Below are positions 15,843-24,569 of a stretch of DNA of 64,000 nt, one piece after another. Position 1 is the first letter of the stretch. Every line of letters starts with the position of its first letter. The notes below the pieces were generated by a model. The model was given only the letters and a program-made list of their open reading frames with translations. It made no database searches and was not told the origin of the DNA. The stretch covers positions 1 to 64,000 of the forward strand of contig NZ_SHKY01000001.1 of NCBI RefSeq assembly GCF_004217545.1, in the 5' to 3' direction. The DNA comes from Krasilnikovia cinnamomea (lineage in GTDB: Bacteria; Actinomycetota; Actinomycetes; Mycobacteriales; Micromonosporaceae). Made by a program: the position numbers and the translations under genes.

Positions 15843-16634
15843 ATGATCGATCGACCGGTGCGGATAGCACTGCAGCTTCAGCCGCAGCATCTGGACTACA
15901 AGGCGATCCGCCGCACCGCGGCGGAGGCCGAGGATCTCGGCGTCGATGTCATCTTCAACTGGGACCATTTCTATCCCCTATCGGGTGACCCCGTGGGGCT
16001 GCACTTCGAGTGCTGGACCATGTTGGGCGCGTGGGCCGAGGCGACCGCCCGGGTGGAGATCGGCGCGCTGGTCACCTGCAACAGCTACCGGAACCCGGAA
16101 CTGCTGGCCGACATGGCCCGCACGGTCGACCACATCAGCGACGGCCGGCTCATCCTCGGCATCGGTTCCGGCTGGTTCGAGAAGGACTACCAGGAGTACG
16201 GGTACGAGTTCGGCACGGCGGGCGGCCGCCTGGACGACCTGGCCGCCGCGCTGCCGCGCATCGAGTCCCGGCTGGGCAAGCTGAACCCGCCACCCACCCG
16301 CAAGATCCCGGTGCTGATCGGCGGCGGCGGCGAACGCAAGACGCTGCGGCTGGTGGCCAGGCACGCGGACATCTGGCACGGCTTCGGCGACCCGGACACC
16401 GTTGCCCGCAAGGTCGAGATTCTCCACCGGCACTGCGCGGAGGTGGGCCGGGACCCGGCGGAGATCGAACTGTCCACCGGCGTACGCGGCAACCCGGCCG
16501 AACTGGGCGGGCGGCTGCGTGAGCTGGGCGTATCCCTGTTCACCGTGGGGGTGGGCGGCCCGGACCCGGACCTCGGCCCGCTGCGTTCCTGGCTCGCCTG
16601 GCGCGACGCCGAGAACGGCCGGACCGGCGGCTGA
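15843..16634 (+). CDS. LLM-class F420-dependent oxidoreductase
   Basis: 263 aa luciferase-like TIM barrel. Motifs: VIFNWDHFYPLSGD near residues 35-48, ALVTCNSYRNPELLADMARTVDHIS, the phosphate-binding GRLILGIGSGWFEKDYQEYGYEF, and VLIGGGGERKTLRL. These are characteristic of F420-using members in actinobacteria, which transfer hydride from F420H2. The substrate cannot be inferred. ATG 15843 follows AGG about 9 nt upstream. Divergent from the lipoprotein hydrolase; a very strong terminator follows directly. Confidence 0.88.
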   Translation: MIDRPVRIALQLQPQHLDYKAIRRTAAEAEDLGVDVIFNWDHFYPLSGDPVGLHFECWTMLGAWAEATARVEIGALVTCNSYRNPELLADMARTVDHISDGRLILGIGSGWFEKDYQEYGYEFGTAGGRLDDLAAALPRIESRLGKLNPPPTRKIPVLIGGGGERKTLRLVARHADIWHGFGDPDTVARKVEILHRHCAEVGRDPAEIELSTGVRGNPAELGGRLRELGVSLFTVGVGGPDPDLGPLRSWLAWRDAENGRTGG

Positions 16635-16640
16635 CCGCCC

Positions 16641-16680
16641 CGGGCGCGGAAGCCGCCCAGCGCGACGGCTTCCGCGCCCG
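16641..16680 (+). terminator. Strong terminator after the F420 oxidoreductase
   Basis: Perfect 15-bp stem: arms at 16641-16655 and 16666-16680 (core GCGGAAGCCG/CGGCTTCCGC) around a 10-nt loop, 6 bp after the stop codon. Its 3' arm is also the first part of the adjoining 26-bp tandem repeat. Confidence 0.8.
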
Positions 16681-16812
16681 CCGCCGCTCCGGCCCTTCCG
16701 CGCCCGCCGCCGCTCCGGTCCTTCCGCGCCCGCCGCCGCTCCGGTCCTTCCGCGCCCGCCGCCGCTCCCGTCCTTCCGCGCCCGCCGCCGCTCCCGTCCT
16801 TCCGGGCCCGCC
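16670..16812. repeat. 26-bp tandem repeat, five and a half copies
   Basis: Units begin at 16670, 16696, 16722, 16748 and 16774, with a partial copy from 16800. Each starts TTCCGCGCCCGCCGCCGCTC and ends CGGCCC, CGGTCC or CCGTCC. The first half of the unit equals the 3' arm of the preceding terminator hairpin. Non-coding; the sequence from 16813 to 16963 holds no other recognised element except a GGAAGGAAG ribosome binding site. Confidence 0.9.
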
Positions 16813-16963
16813 GGTTCGGACCAGCTCGGATCGAGCCGGACCGGACCGCCGCTCCCCGTCGTTGCCAATCCGGCAGCCTCCCGAGGTACCCAGCATCGGC
16901 CGGGTTTTCATGTGACGATCAACTGAGGACCACCGGCGCGACCTCGGAAGGAAGCGTTTGGCG

Positions 16964-17119
16964 ATGAAGAAGCTCATCGGCTGGATCCTGGCCATACTGC
17001 TGGTGTTCTATATCGGGACGCATCCCGGTCCCGCGGCGGACATCGCGCAGGGAATCGGCAACACCGCCGCGGACCTCGCCCAGGGGATCGGCGTGTTCGT
17101 CTCCGACCTCGCTTCGTGA
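16964..17119 (+). CDS. 51-aa membrane peptide coupled to a PfkB kinase
   Basis: Starts MKKLIGWILAILLVFYIG, a single hydrophobic segment after two lysines. It is followed by a short outside/soluble tail with a duplicated motif, ADIAQGIG and ADLAQGIG. ATG 16964 lies 9 nt after GGAAGGAAG; an in-frame TTG at 16958 is possible. The TGA (17117-17119) overlaps the GTG of the PfkB gene (GTGA), so the two should be translationally coupled. No family is recognised; it is too short for most gene callers. The coding claim rests on the coupling, ribosome site and membrane-peptide composition. Confidence 0.65.
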   Translation: MKKLIGWILAILLVFYIGTHPGPAADIAQGIGNTAADLAQGIGVFVSDLAS

Positions 17120-18000
17120 CCGTACGCGTGGTCTGTGTCGGTCTGGCCACGGTCGACCTGATTCAGCGGGTCGACCGGATACCCGGTGCCGACGAGAAGG
17201 TGGAGGCCGGCTCCGCCGAGCTGGCCGCTGGCGGCCCGGCCACCAACGCCGCCGTCGCGGCGGCCGCGCTCGGCGCCGAGGTCACCCTGGTCACGGCCGT
17301 GGGGACGCATCCGCTGGCGGCGGTCATCCGCGCCGACCTTTCCACGTACGGGGTGAGCGTGCTCGACGCGACCCCCACCGCGAGCACCCCTCCCCCGGTC
17401 TCCGCCGTGACCGTGCTAGCGGCCACCGGCCAGCGCAGCATCGTGAGCCGCAACGCGGGCGGGCTGTCCGCTCCCGCCCCCGCCGCGCTGACGGGGGTGC
17501 TGTCGCGCGCGGACGCGGTGCTGGTCGACGGTCACCATCCCGCGCTGGCCACGGCGGCGGCGCGCGCCGGACGCCCGCTGATCGTGGACGCGGGCAGCTG
17601 GCGTCCCGTGTTCGCCGACGTCCTGCCGCACGCCGAGGTGGTGGCGTGCTCGGCGACGTTCCGCCACCCGGAACTGCCCGATCCCGCCGCGATCCTCGAC
17701 CTCGGCGCGCGGCACGTCGCCGTCACCGCCGGGCCGGAGCCGGTGCGGTGGTTCGCACCCGGGGCCGCGGGTGAGGTGCCCGTGCCGCCGGTCGCCGCGG
17801 TGGACACCGCGGGTGCTGGTGACGTGTTCCACGGGGCGCTCGCGGTCGCGGTCGCCCGCGACGGCGCGCTGTCCGACCTGCCCGGGTCTCTGGGGTACGC
17901 GGTCGCGGTGGCCGGGATCCGTGTCGGCCACGCCGGTCCCCGCGCCTGGCTGGCCGACCCGCGCCTCGCCACCCTGTCCCTCACCGCTTCACCCCGCTAA
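17116..18000 (+). CDS. PfkB-family carbohydrate kinase
   Basis: 294 aa ribokinase-fold kinase. The N-terminal signature AGGPATNAAVAAAALG (about residues 36-52) and the C-terminal signature DTAGAGDVFHGAL (about 230-242), with the catalytic Asp in GAGD, are both intact. It phosphorylates a sugar or nucleoside with ATP; the precise substrate is not deducible. GTG start overlaps the stop of the upstream 51-aa peptide gene. Relatively short for the family but complete. Confidence 0.9.
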   Translation: MTVRVVCVGLATVDLIQRVDRIPGADEKVEAGSAELAAGGPATNAAVAAAALGAEVTLVTAVGTHPLAAVIRADLSTYGVSVLDATPTASTPPPVSAVTVLAATGQRSIVSRNAGGLSAPAPAALTGVLSRADAVLVDGHHPALATAAARAGRPLIVDAGSWRPVFADVLPHAEVVACSATFRHPELPDPAAILDLGARHVAVTAGPEPVRWFAPGAAGEVPVPPVAAVDTAGAGDVFHGALAVAVARDGALSDLPGSLGYAVAVAGIRVGHAGPRAWLADPRLATLSLTASPR

Positions 18001-18066
18001 CCACCGCAGCGAGCCCCCCAACCCAACCGACACCACAGCCACAGCCCCTCCCGCCTCGCACGCGAG

Positions 18067-18259
18067 CCCACGGACCCAGAAGCCACGGACCCACGGACCC
18101 ACGGACCCAGAAGCCACGGACCCACGGAGCCAGAAGCCACGGAGCCACGGACCCAGAAGCCACGGAGCCACGGAGCCACGGAGCCACGGACCCACGGACC
18201 CACGGAGCCCCGGAGCCCCGGACCCACGGAGCCACGGAGCCACGGCGCCGGAGCCACGG
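18067..18259. repeat. 9-bp minisatellite (CCACGGA[G/C]C units)
   Basis: About twenty imperfect copies of CCACGGAGC or CCACGGACC, interspersed with CAGAAG variants, directly after the PfkB gene. The unit is a multiple of three, so antisense frames read as Gly-Ser-Val-Ala-Pro-Trp-type repeats, but there is no start signal or domain to support a protein. Confidence 0.85.
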
Positions 18260-18330
18260 TCGGCGCGTCACGCAGCGGCCCCGACATCGACGCCGGGGGC
18301 CGCCCTAAGCCGTCCGACCGGCCGAAGAAT

Positions 18331-18770
18331 CGATGTCGAAGACTTCGGGTCCGCCCCGCACCCAAACCCTCCAAGATCCGACTGGCCCCCGCAGCCACGC
18401 TACGCACGCCATCAACAAGGGCAACGTCGAAGACTTCGGGTCCACCCCGCGCCGAAACTCTTCAAGATCCGGCTGGCGGCCCCCTGGCTCCGATGTCCAC
18501 GCCAGGCACGACCCCAAGAAGGCAATGTCGAAGACTTCAGGTCCGGACCGCACCGAAACTCACCAACATCCAGCCAGCACCCCCGCGTCCCACGCCACCC
18601 ACGCCACCGACAAAGGCAATGTCGAAGACTTCGGGCCCGGTCCGCACCGAAGCTCACCAAGATCCAGCCAGCACGCCCACGCCACCCACGCCATCAACCA
18701 AGGCAATGTCGAAGACTTCGGGTCCGGTCCGCACCGGGACTCTTCAAGATCTGGGTGGGGCTTCGTGCGG
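18331..18770. repeat. Five tandem copies of a roughly 95-bp repeat
   Basis: Each copy opens with GTCGAAGACTTCGGGTCCG or a close variant, then a CGCACCGAAACTC-type block and TTCAAGATCC or CACCAAGATCC. A less conserved GCCACCCACGCCA stretch and GGCAAT lead into the next copy. Core starts: 18335, 18426, 18527, 18621, 18708 (spacing 91, 101, 94, 87 bp). CGAAG-a-CTTCG inside the core is a small palindrome. Spacings are not multiples of three, so the reading frame is not preserved between copies, which argues against coding. The array fills the convergent intergenic space between the PfkB gene and the MDR gene. Confidence 0.9.
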
Positions 18771-18787
18771 CTTCGGCGCGTGTGCCG

Positions 18788-19798
18788 TTAGGAGGCGATG
18801 CGGATGAGGTGTTTGCCGACGCCGTCGCCGCGCAGCATCGCGAGAAACGCCTCCGGTGCCTGCGCCAGTCCCTCGTGCACGGTCTCCCGGTTGCGCAGGC
18901 CTCCCTCGGCCAGCAGCGGGGCGATCTCGGCGAGGAACCGGCCCTGCAGCTTCGCGTGGTCGCGGACCAGCATGCCGCGCATCGTGAGCCGCTTGCTGAT
19001 CAGCATCGGCAGGTTGCGCGGCGCCGGGGTCGGCTCGGTCGCGTTGTAGACGCTGATCATGCCGCAGATCGTGATCCGGCCGTGCACGTGCATGGCGCCG
19101 ATCGCGGCCTCCAGGTGCTCGCCGCCCACGTTGTCGAAGTAGACGTCGATGCCGTCCGGCGCGGCGGCGCCCAGCAGGTCACGCACCGGCCCGTCGTGGT
19201 AGTCGAACGCGGCGTCGAAGCCCAGCTCATCGGTGAGGTACGCCACCTTGGCGGCGGAACCGGCGCTGCCGACGACCCGGCCCGCGCCCTTGAGCTTGGC
19301 GAGCTGGCCCACGACCTGCCCGACCGCCCCGGCCGCGCTGGAGACGAACACGACGTCACCGGGCTTGAACTCGGCGGTCTCGAACAGCCCCGCGTACGCG
19401 GTCAGCCCGGGCATGCCGAGCACGCCGAGGTACGCCCCGAGCGGCGCCACCGACGGGTCGACCGGGTTGACGTGCTTCGCGTCCAGCAGCGCGTAGTCGC
19501 GCCAGCCGAGCCCGTGCAGCACGGTCGTGCCGGGCTTGATCCGCTCGTCGCCGGACGCGACGACCTCACCGACCGCCCCGCCTTCCAGGGGCTTGCCCAC
19601 CTCGTACGGCGCCACGTACGACTCGCGGTCGTCCATCCGGCCCCGCATGTACGGGTCGACGCTCATCAGCAGGTTGCGGACCAGCACCTGGCCGGGGCCG
19701 GGATCGGGGACCTTGGTCTCGGCGAACTCGAACGTCTCTCGCGTGGGCCAGCCGTGCGGCCGGGCCGCCAGCCGGACCTCTGTGGAACGGGTGGACAA
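18788..19798 (-). CDS. NADP-dependent oxidoreductase, zinc-independent MDR (CurA/LTB4DH-like)
   Basis: 336 aa. Family marks: SVDPYMRGRMDD near residue 55, GMPGLTAYAGLFE, the nucleotide-binding SAAGAVGQVVGQLAKLKG (AxxGxxG), and YFDNVGGEHLEAAI; structural zinc cysteines are absent. Members reduce alkenals, enones or related quinones with NADPH. TTG at 19796-19798 is chosen because GGAGG lies 4 nt upstream; an upstream in-frame TTG (19831) has no such site. Its promoter region overlaps the htpG terminator. No operon partner. Confidence 0.88.
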   Translation of the reverse strand: MSTRSTEVRLAARPHGWPTRETFEFAETKVPDPGPGQVLVRNLLMSVDPYMRGRMDDRESYVAPYEVGKPLEGGAVGEVVASGDERIKPGTTVLHGLGWRDYALLDAKHVNPVDPSVAPLGAYLGVLGMPGLTAYAGLFETAEFKPGDVVFVSSAAGAVGQVVGQLAKLKGAGRVVGSAGSAAKVAYLTDELGFDAAFDYHDGPVRDLLGAAAPDGIDVYFDNVGGEHLEAAIGAMHVHGRITICGMISVYNATEPTPAPRNLPMLISKRLTMRGMLVRDHAKLQGRFLAEIAPLLAEGGLRNRETVHEGLAQAPEAFLAMLRGDGVGKHLIRIAS

Positions 19799-19847
19799 CG
19801 TGCCTCCAGGGATCGAGGGGTACGCCGCCAACCCTACTCACGGGTAG

Positions 19848-19880
19848 CCGTGACGGCCGCCGTCGCGACGGCCGTCACGG
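19848..19880 (-). terminator. htpG terminator hairpin
   Basis: Perfect 12-bp stem, CCGTGACGGCCG with CGGCCGTCACGG, around a 9-nt loop, 9 bp beyond the htpG stop codon. Confidence 0.75.
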
Positions 19881-19889
19881 CGACGGTCG

Positions 19890-21722
19890 TCACACCGTAC
19901 GGGCCAGCCGGTCCGCCAGCAGTTTGGCGAAGCGGGCCGGGTCGGCCAGGTCGCCGCCCTCGGCCAGCAGGGCCGTGCCGTACAGCAGTTCGGCGGTCTC
20001 CTTCAGGGCCGGGTCGTCGGCGCGGTCGGCCAGCGCGGAGCCCAGGCCGGTGACCAGGGGGTGCTCCGGGTTCAGCTCCAGGATCCGCTTGACCGGGGGC
20101 ACCTGCTGCCCCATGGCCCGGTACATCTTCTCCAATGTGGGGGTCATGTCGTCGGCGTCGCTGACCAAACAGGCCGGTGAGGTGGTCAGCCGGTGCGTGA
20201 GGCGTACCTGCTTGACGTGCTCGCCGAGCGCCTCGGTGAGGTACGTCAGCAGCGGCGTCAGCTCCTGCTCCTTCTCCGGCTCGGCCGGGGTGTCGGTGGG
20301 CAGGTCGACGGCGCCACGGGCGATCGACTGCAGCTTCGTGCCGTCGTATTCGGTGATCTGGTCCACCCAGATCTCGTCGACCGGGTCGGTGAGCAGCAGC
20401 ACCTCGTACCCCTGGGCCTGGAAGGCTTCCATGTGCGGCGAGTTCTCCACCTGCGCCCGGCTCTCGCCGGTCATGAAGTAGATGGCGTCCTGGCCCTCCT
20501 TCATCCGGCCCACGTAGTCGGCGAGGGTGGTCGGCTCGGCGCCCACGGTGGTGGCGAACGAGGCGATGTCGAGGATGGCGCGCTGGTTGTCGTCGCCGGC
20601 CAGCAGGCCCTCCTTGACCGCCCGGCCGAACTCGCGCCAGAACGTCGCGTACTTCTCCGCGTCGTTGGTCATCAGGTCCTTGACCGTGGACAGGACCTTC
20701 TTGACCAGGCGGCGGCGGATCATCTGGATGTGCCGGTCCTGCTGCAGGATCTCGCGGGAGATGTTCAGCGACAGGTCGGCCGCGTCCACCACGCCCTTGA
20801 CGAAGCGCAAGTAGTCCGGCATCAGCTCGGTGCTGTCGTCGGCGATGAACACGCGCTTAACGTAGAGCTGCAGGCCGCGCCGGCCGTCGCGCTGGAACAG
20901 GTCGAACGGCGCGCGGGACGGGATGAACAGCAGGGCCTCGTACTCGAAGGTGCCCTCGGCCTTCATCTGGATGATCTCGAGCGGATCGTTCCAGTCGTGG
21001 CTGACGTGGCGGTAGAACTCCTTGTACTCCTCGTCGGAGACCTCGGAGCGCGGCCGCGCCCACAGCGCCTTCATCGAGTTGAGGACGCTGTCGCCCATCC
21101 TGATCGGGAAGGCGATGAAGTCGCTGTACTGCTTGACGATCTGGCGGATCTTCCACTCGTCGGTGTAGTCGTACAGCGCGTCCTGCTCGTCGGCGGGGCG
21201 CAGGTGCAGCGTCACCGTCGTGCCGACCTCCGCGCCGACGACGGTGTCGATCGTGTACGTGCCTGTGCCGTCGGACTCCCACTTCGTGGCGTCGTGCGTG
21301 CCGGCCTTGCGGGTGACCAGCGACACCCGGTCGGCGACCATGAACGTCGAGTAGAAGCCCACGCCGAACTGGCCGATCAGCTCCCGCGAGTCGGCGCCGC
21401 TCTCCTTGAGCTTGCGCAGCAGCTCCGCCGTACCCGATTTGGCGATCGTGCCGATGAGCTGGACGACCTCCTCGCGGGTCATGCCGATGCCGTTGTCGCG
21501 CACCGTGAGGGTCCGCGCGTCCGCGTCGACGACCAGCTCGATGTGCAGATCCGAGGTGTCGGCCTCGAGGCCGTCGACGAGCGCGGCGTGGCGCAGCTTG
21601 TCGAGCGCGTCGGACGCGTTCGAGATGAGCTCGCGGAGAAATATGTCCTTGTTCGAGTAGATCGAGTGGACCATCAACTGCAGCAGCTGGCGGGCTTCGG
21701 CCTGGAACTCGAGCGTCTCCAT
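19890..21722 (-). CDS. htpG: Hsp90-family molecular chaperone HtpG
   Basis: 610 aa, cytosolic ATP-dependent dimeric chaperone. The N-terminal GHKL ATPase shows YSNKDIFLRELISNASDALDK (Asn for Mg), DNGIGMT and GQFGVGFYSTFMVAD. The middle domain includes the catalytic Arg region NISREILQQDR, and the C-terminal dimerisation domain is complete. Length is close to other bacterial HtpG proteins (about 620-630). ATG 21722 is followed by ETLEFQAE, the usual start. Monocistronic, with its own terminator. No CIRCE-like element seen upstream. Confidence 0.97.
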   Translation of the reverse strand: METLEFQAEARQLLQLMVHSIYSNKDIFLRELISNASDALDKLRHAALVDGLEADTSDLHIELVVDADARTLTVRDNGIGMTREEVVQLIGTIAKSGTAELLRKLKESGADSRELIGQFGVGFYSTFMVADRVSLVTRKAGTHDATKWESDGTGTYTIDTVVGAEVGTTVTLHLRPADEQDALYDYTDEWKIRQIVKQYSDFIAFPIRMGDSVLNSMKALWARPRSEVSDEEYKEFYRHVSHDWNDPLEIIQMKAEGTFEYEALLFIPSRAPFDLFQRDGRRGLQLYVKRVFIADDSTELMPDYLRFVKGVVDAADLSLNISREILQQDRHIQMIRRRLVKKVLSTVKDLMTNDAEKYATFWREFGRAVKEGLLAGDDNQRAILDIASFATTVGAEPTTLADYVGRMKEGQDAIYFMTGESRAQVENSPHMEAFQAQGYEVLLLTDPVDEIWVDQITEYDGTKLQSIARGAVDLPTDTPAEPEKEQELTPLLTYLTEALGEHVKQVRLTHRLTTSPACLVSDADDMTPTLEKMYRAMGQQVPPVKRILELNPEHPLVTGLGSALADRADDPALKETAELLYGTALLAEGGDLADPARFAKLLADRLARTV

Positions 21723-21868
21723 GAGACCTTTCCTGTGCTCGACCGTCGTTGTCGCCGCCGATCGTATGACCCCGCGCTGACCGAACGACGCCGCGCCCCA
21801 CAGGCACCGCCGGCCATTCTCCGCGCGGCCCAGGTCCCGGCCCGCGCCAACCGGCCGCGCGGGTGGCG

Positions 21869-22156
21869 TCAGCGCGGTGTGCGCGGCGGGCAGCCGGGGC
21901 CCGCGGCCCGGCCGTCGCGGATCCGGTACGCCGAGATGTCGCCGGTGAGGTACGGCTCGATGTCCGCCAGCCGCTGCGGCACCCGGTCGCGCTCCGCGTA
22001 GTACGCCACGATGGCCTGGTCGACGGCCCGGCAGGTGGCCCGCTGCGCGACCGCTTCGGCGGACCGGGTCAACCCCTGGACATCCACCGCAGCGTAAGAA
22101 GCACCCCCGACACCAACCGTGATCACCGCCGCCATGGCCAGCTCGCTCAGCCTCAC
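21869..22156 (-). CDS. Small membrane-anchored, pilin-like protein
   Basis: 95 aa. MRLSELAMAAVITVGVGGAS forms a single N-terminal membrane segment or uncleaved signal. The exterior part contains CRAVDQAIVAYYAERDRVPQRLADIEPYL, which resembles the ALxAYYAENGxYPxSLADL segment of pseudopilins and related secreted proteins, and ends in a Pro/Arg/Gly tail. It has two cysteines. GTG at 22154-22156 follows GGAG by 5 nt; longer in-frame starts exist but lack a ribosome site. Divergent from the gene at 22425. Function unknown; the pilin likeness is only partial. Confidence 0.55.
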   Translation of the reverse strand: MRLSELAMAAVITVGVGGASYAAVDVQGLTRSAEAVAQRATCRAVDQAIVAYYAERDRVPQRLADIEPYLTGDISAYRIRDGRAAGPGCPPRTPR

Positions 22157-22424
22157 AGAAACTCCGCTCGTCACGGTGCAGCCGGGCGGCGGCACGCGAA
22201 CGATCATCAGGCTAGGCATCATGACGCTGAGTGTTCAATGGTCCGGTCGGGCAAACGATCATTACTCTGTGTCATCTAGGTAGCGGCTGGGCCCGGCCAC
22301 CGTTTCGCGGTCCGGACAATCGCGTTGAGGCGTTCGACTTCATCGCCCGCACCCTGGCCCGCTGACGGCGACCCACCCGCCACCGCCACCGCGCCGGGAG
22401 TAAGGGTGGGGCAGACTGCCGGAC

Positions 22425-23309
22425 ATGCGCCTGGTGTCCCTGCTGCCGTCCGCCACCGAGATCGTCTACGCGCTCGGGCTCGACGAAAACCTGGTCGGCG
22501 TGACCTTCGAGTGCGACGAGCCGCCCCGGGCCCGCGCCGACAAGGCCGTCGTGGTCGGGGGCCGGGACACCCGCGGGATGGACCCGGCCGAGATCGACAC
22601 GTACGTGAAGAGCCAGCTCGCCGCGGGCGGTGACCTGTACACGTTGCACGCCGACGCCCTCGCCGGCCTGGATCCGGACGTGATCCTGACGCAGGACCTG
22701 TGCCGGGTGTGCGCGCTGCCGTCCGGGCAGGTCTCCGACGCGCTGACGCATCTCGGCTGCCGGGCGGACGTCGTATCCCTCGACCCCTACACGCTGGAGG
22801 AGGTGCTGGGCACGATCGCCGAGGTCGGCGCCCGCACCGGCGTGCCCGAACGCGCGGCGGCGCTGATCACGGCGCTGCGCGCCCGGCTGGCGACCGTCGC
22901 GGCGGCCGTGGCGGGGCGCCCCCGGCCCCGGGTGGCGGTCGTCGAGTGGGTGGATCCACCGTTCACCGCCGGGCACTGGGTCCCGGACCTGGTCACGGCC
23001 GCCGGCGGGGAGCCGGTCGCCGCCCGCCCCGGCGCGAAGTCCGTCGAGACCACCTGGGCGGAGCTGGCCGCCGCCGCGCCGGACGTCGTGCTCGTCACGC
23101 CGTGCGGGTTCCATCTCGACGGGGCGGCCGGCCAGGCGCGGCACGTCGTTGCGCACTTCCCGGGCGCTCAGGTGTGGGCGGTCGACGGCGACGCGCTGGT
23201 GGTGCGGCCCGGCCCGCGACTGGTCGACGGCGTGGAGGCGATCGCGGCGGCGCTGCACCCCGGCACCGTCCCCACCCCACCCCCGTCCGCGATCACCCGC
23301 ATCGCCTGA
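22425..23309 (+). CDS. Cobalamin-binding-protein-like (BtuF fold), without signal peptide
   Basis: 294 aa, periplasmic-binding-protein fold PF01497: MRLVSLLPSATEIVYALGL, VGVTFECD, ILTQDLCRVCALP, and the C-terminal VVLVTPCGFHLDG and WAVDGDALVVRPGPRLVDGVEAI. It starts directly with the first beta strand, has no signal peptide or lipobox, and has no BtuCD genes beside it. It is therefore probably a cytoplasmic member that binds cobalamin or a related ligand. ATG 22425 has no convincing Shine-Dalgarno and may be leaderless. The 268 bp before it is shared with the divergent small gene and shows no clear operator. Confidence 0.82.
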   Translation: MRLVSLLPSATEIVYALGLDENLVGVTFECDEPPRARADKAVVVGGRDTRGMDPAEIDTYVKSQLAAGGDLYTLHADALAGLDPDVILTQDLCRVCALPSGQVSDALTHLGCRADVVSLDPYTLEEVLGTIAEVGARTGVPERAAALITALRARLATVAAAVAGRPRPRVAVVEWVDPPFTAGHWVPDLVTAAGGEPVAARPGAKSVETTWAELAAAAPDVVLVTPCGFHLDGAAGQARHVVAHFPGAQVWAVDGDALVVRPGPRLVDGVEAIAAALHPGTVPTPPPSAITRIA

Positions 23310-23499
23310 CCCCCGGCCACCGAATCGCGTCGTCTGACCGCGCGCTGTCAGACCTTGGAGACTTGTGGTCCCGGTGGGACTTGAAGGCCCCAACTTTCCA
23401 AACCGAGAGCGGCCGCGCGCCTGTCACGCATCCCCGCACGGAAGGGGACAGGTGTGCTGAGTTGCCGCCGCGCGCTGCGGGCAGCGGCGACGAGGTGGG

Positions 23500-24312
23500 T
23501 CAGGCGCTGACGGAGGCGGGGATGGGGGCGGGCTGGCGACGCCGAACCGGGACGGCCAGCGGGGTGGTGTGGGTTGTGGCGGCGACGGTCGCGCGGTGGG
23601 CCCGCTCGGCGCGCCACAGCCATGCCGAGTCACGGACGAACGACCAGGTCAACGACACGAGGGCGGCGGCGACCACGACCAGGTTCACCGAGGCGGGCAG
23701 GATGCCCGCCGTCGCCACGACCAGCGCCACGCCCTGGGCGGCCGCCACGACCTTGCGGGAGAATCGCGGGGGCAGCGCGCGGTTCATCCACGGCAGCGCC
23801 CAGGAGGCGGCCACGAACACGTACCGGTACGCCCCCATCGCGACCGTCCACCAGCCCAGCGGCCCCGCCACGTACACGCTCAGGACCAGGATGAGGAACG
23901 CGTCGACCTCCATGTCGAACCGCGCGCCCAGCGCGGTCGTCGAGCCGGTACGCCGCGCCACCTGGCCGTCGACACCGTCCAGCGCCAGCGCCACCCCGAC
24001 CAGGGCGACCAGCACCGCGGTCGGCGCGGGACGCTCGAACGAGTACGCGACCAGGGCCGTCACCCCGCCGACCAGCAGCGCCCGGCTCAACGTGACGAGG
24101 TTCGCCGCGCCCAGCCGGCGCAGCCCGGTCCGGCGCGCGCCGACCACCAGCGCCCCGGTCAGGACCGCCCCGTACGCGAGGCCCGCCAGCCAGCCCACGG
24201 CGCCGATGCCGACCGTGGCCGACAACGCCGCCAGCAGGGCGAACAGGACGACCAGCCCAGCGGCGGCACCTCGAGACGGTGCGTCCGGGGCCGTTGCTCT
24301 TCCGATCGTCAC
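23500..24312 (-). CDS. CDP-alcohol phosphatidyltransferase family membrane enzyme
   Basis: 270 aa, integral membrane. It contains the complete family motif DG-x2-AR-x8-G-x3-D-x3-D, reading from DGQVARR to FDMEVD. These enzymes transfer a phosphatidyl or other CDP-linked group to an alcohol. GTG at 24310-24312 is chosen for the GGAGG 4 nt upstream; a much longer open frame upstream has no signal. Six or more hydrophobic helices are visible. It diverges from the MDR-PTPS-GT-MT operon and is treated here as part of that locus, perhaps attaching the product to a lipid; this is inference. Confidence 0.87.
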   Translation of the reverse strand: MTIGRATAPDAPSRGAAAGLVVLFALLAALSATVGIGAVGWLAGLAYGAVLTGALVVGARRTGLRRLGAANLVTLSRALLVGGVTALVAYSFERPAPTAVLVALVGVALALDGVDGQVARRTGSTTALGARFDMEVDAFLILVLSVYVAGPLGWWTVAMGAYRYVFVAASWALPWMNRALPPRFSRKVVAAAQGVALVVATAGILPASVNLVVVAAALVSLTWSFVRDSAWLWRAERAHRATVAATTHTTPLAVPVRRRQPAPIPASVSA

Positions 24313-24569
24313 GGTTCCTCCGATGTCTGGCGCGGCCTCCTGCCGCCGTCCTGAGAGAACACGCTCGCATCCGGCGAACGGTTCAGCGGGCGGGCGAGAA
24401 ATCCGGTTCCCCCGTTCCCCTGCGCGAGTGAGCCGGATGCCCGCCCCGGCCGCCGTGAGCCGGTTCACCCGCCGCCATGATCGCTGGCGGCTATGGTGGC
24501 CCCCGGACAGCGCCGCCCGGCCCGTCCCATCCACCACGATCGGGCCGTACCCCGAGCGAAGGAGACGCC

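Noticed and set aside
18001-18300. Antisense Trp/Arg/Gly/Ser-repeat peptides
   Set aside because: They follow automatically from a 9-bp repeat, and lack ribosome sites and non-repeat sequence.
18331-18770. Possible CRISPR array or repeat protein
   Set aside because: Copies are about 95 bp with conservation spread through most of the unit, no unique equal-length spacers and no cas genes. Spacings of 91, 101 and 94 bp break the reading frame, so a repeat protein is not supported.
22425-23309. Complete vitamin B12 importer
   Set aside because: The protein has no signal peptide and there are no BtuC/BtuD genes nearby.
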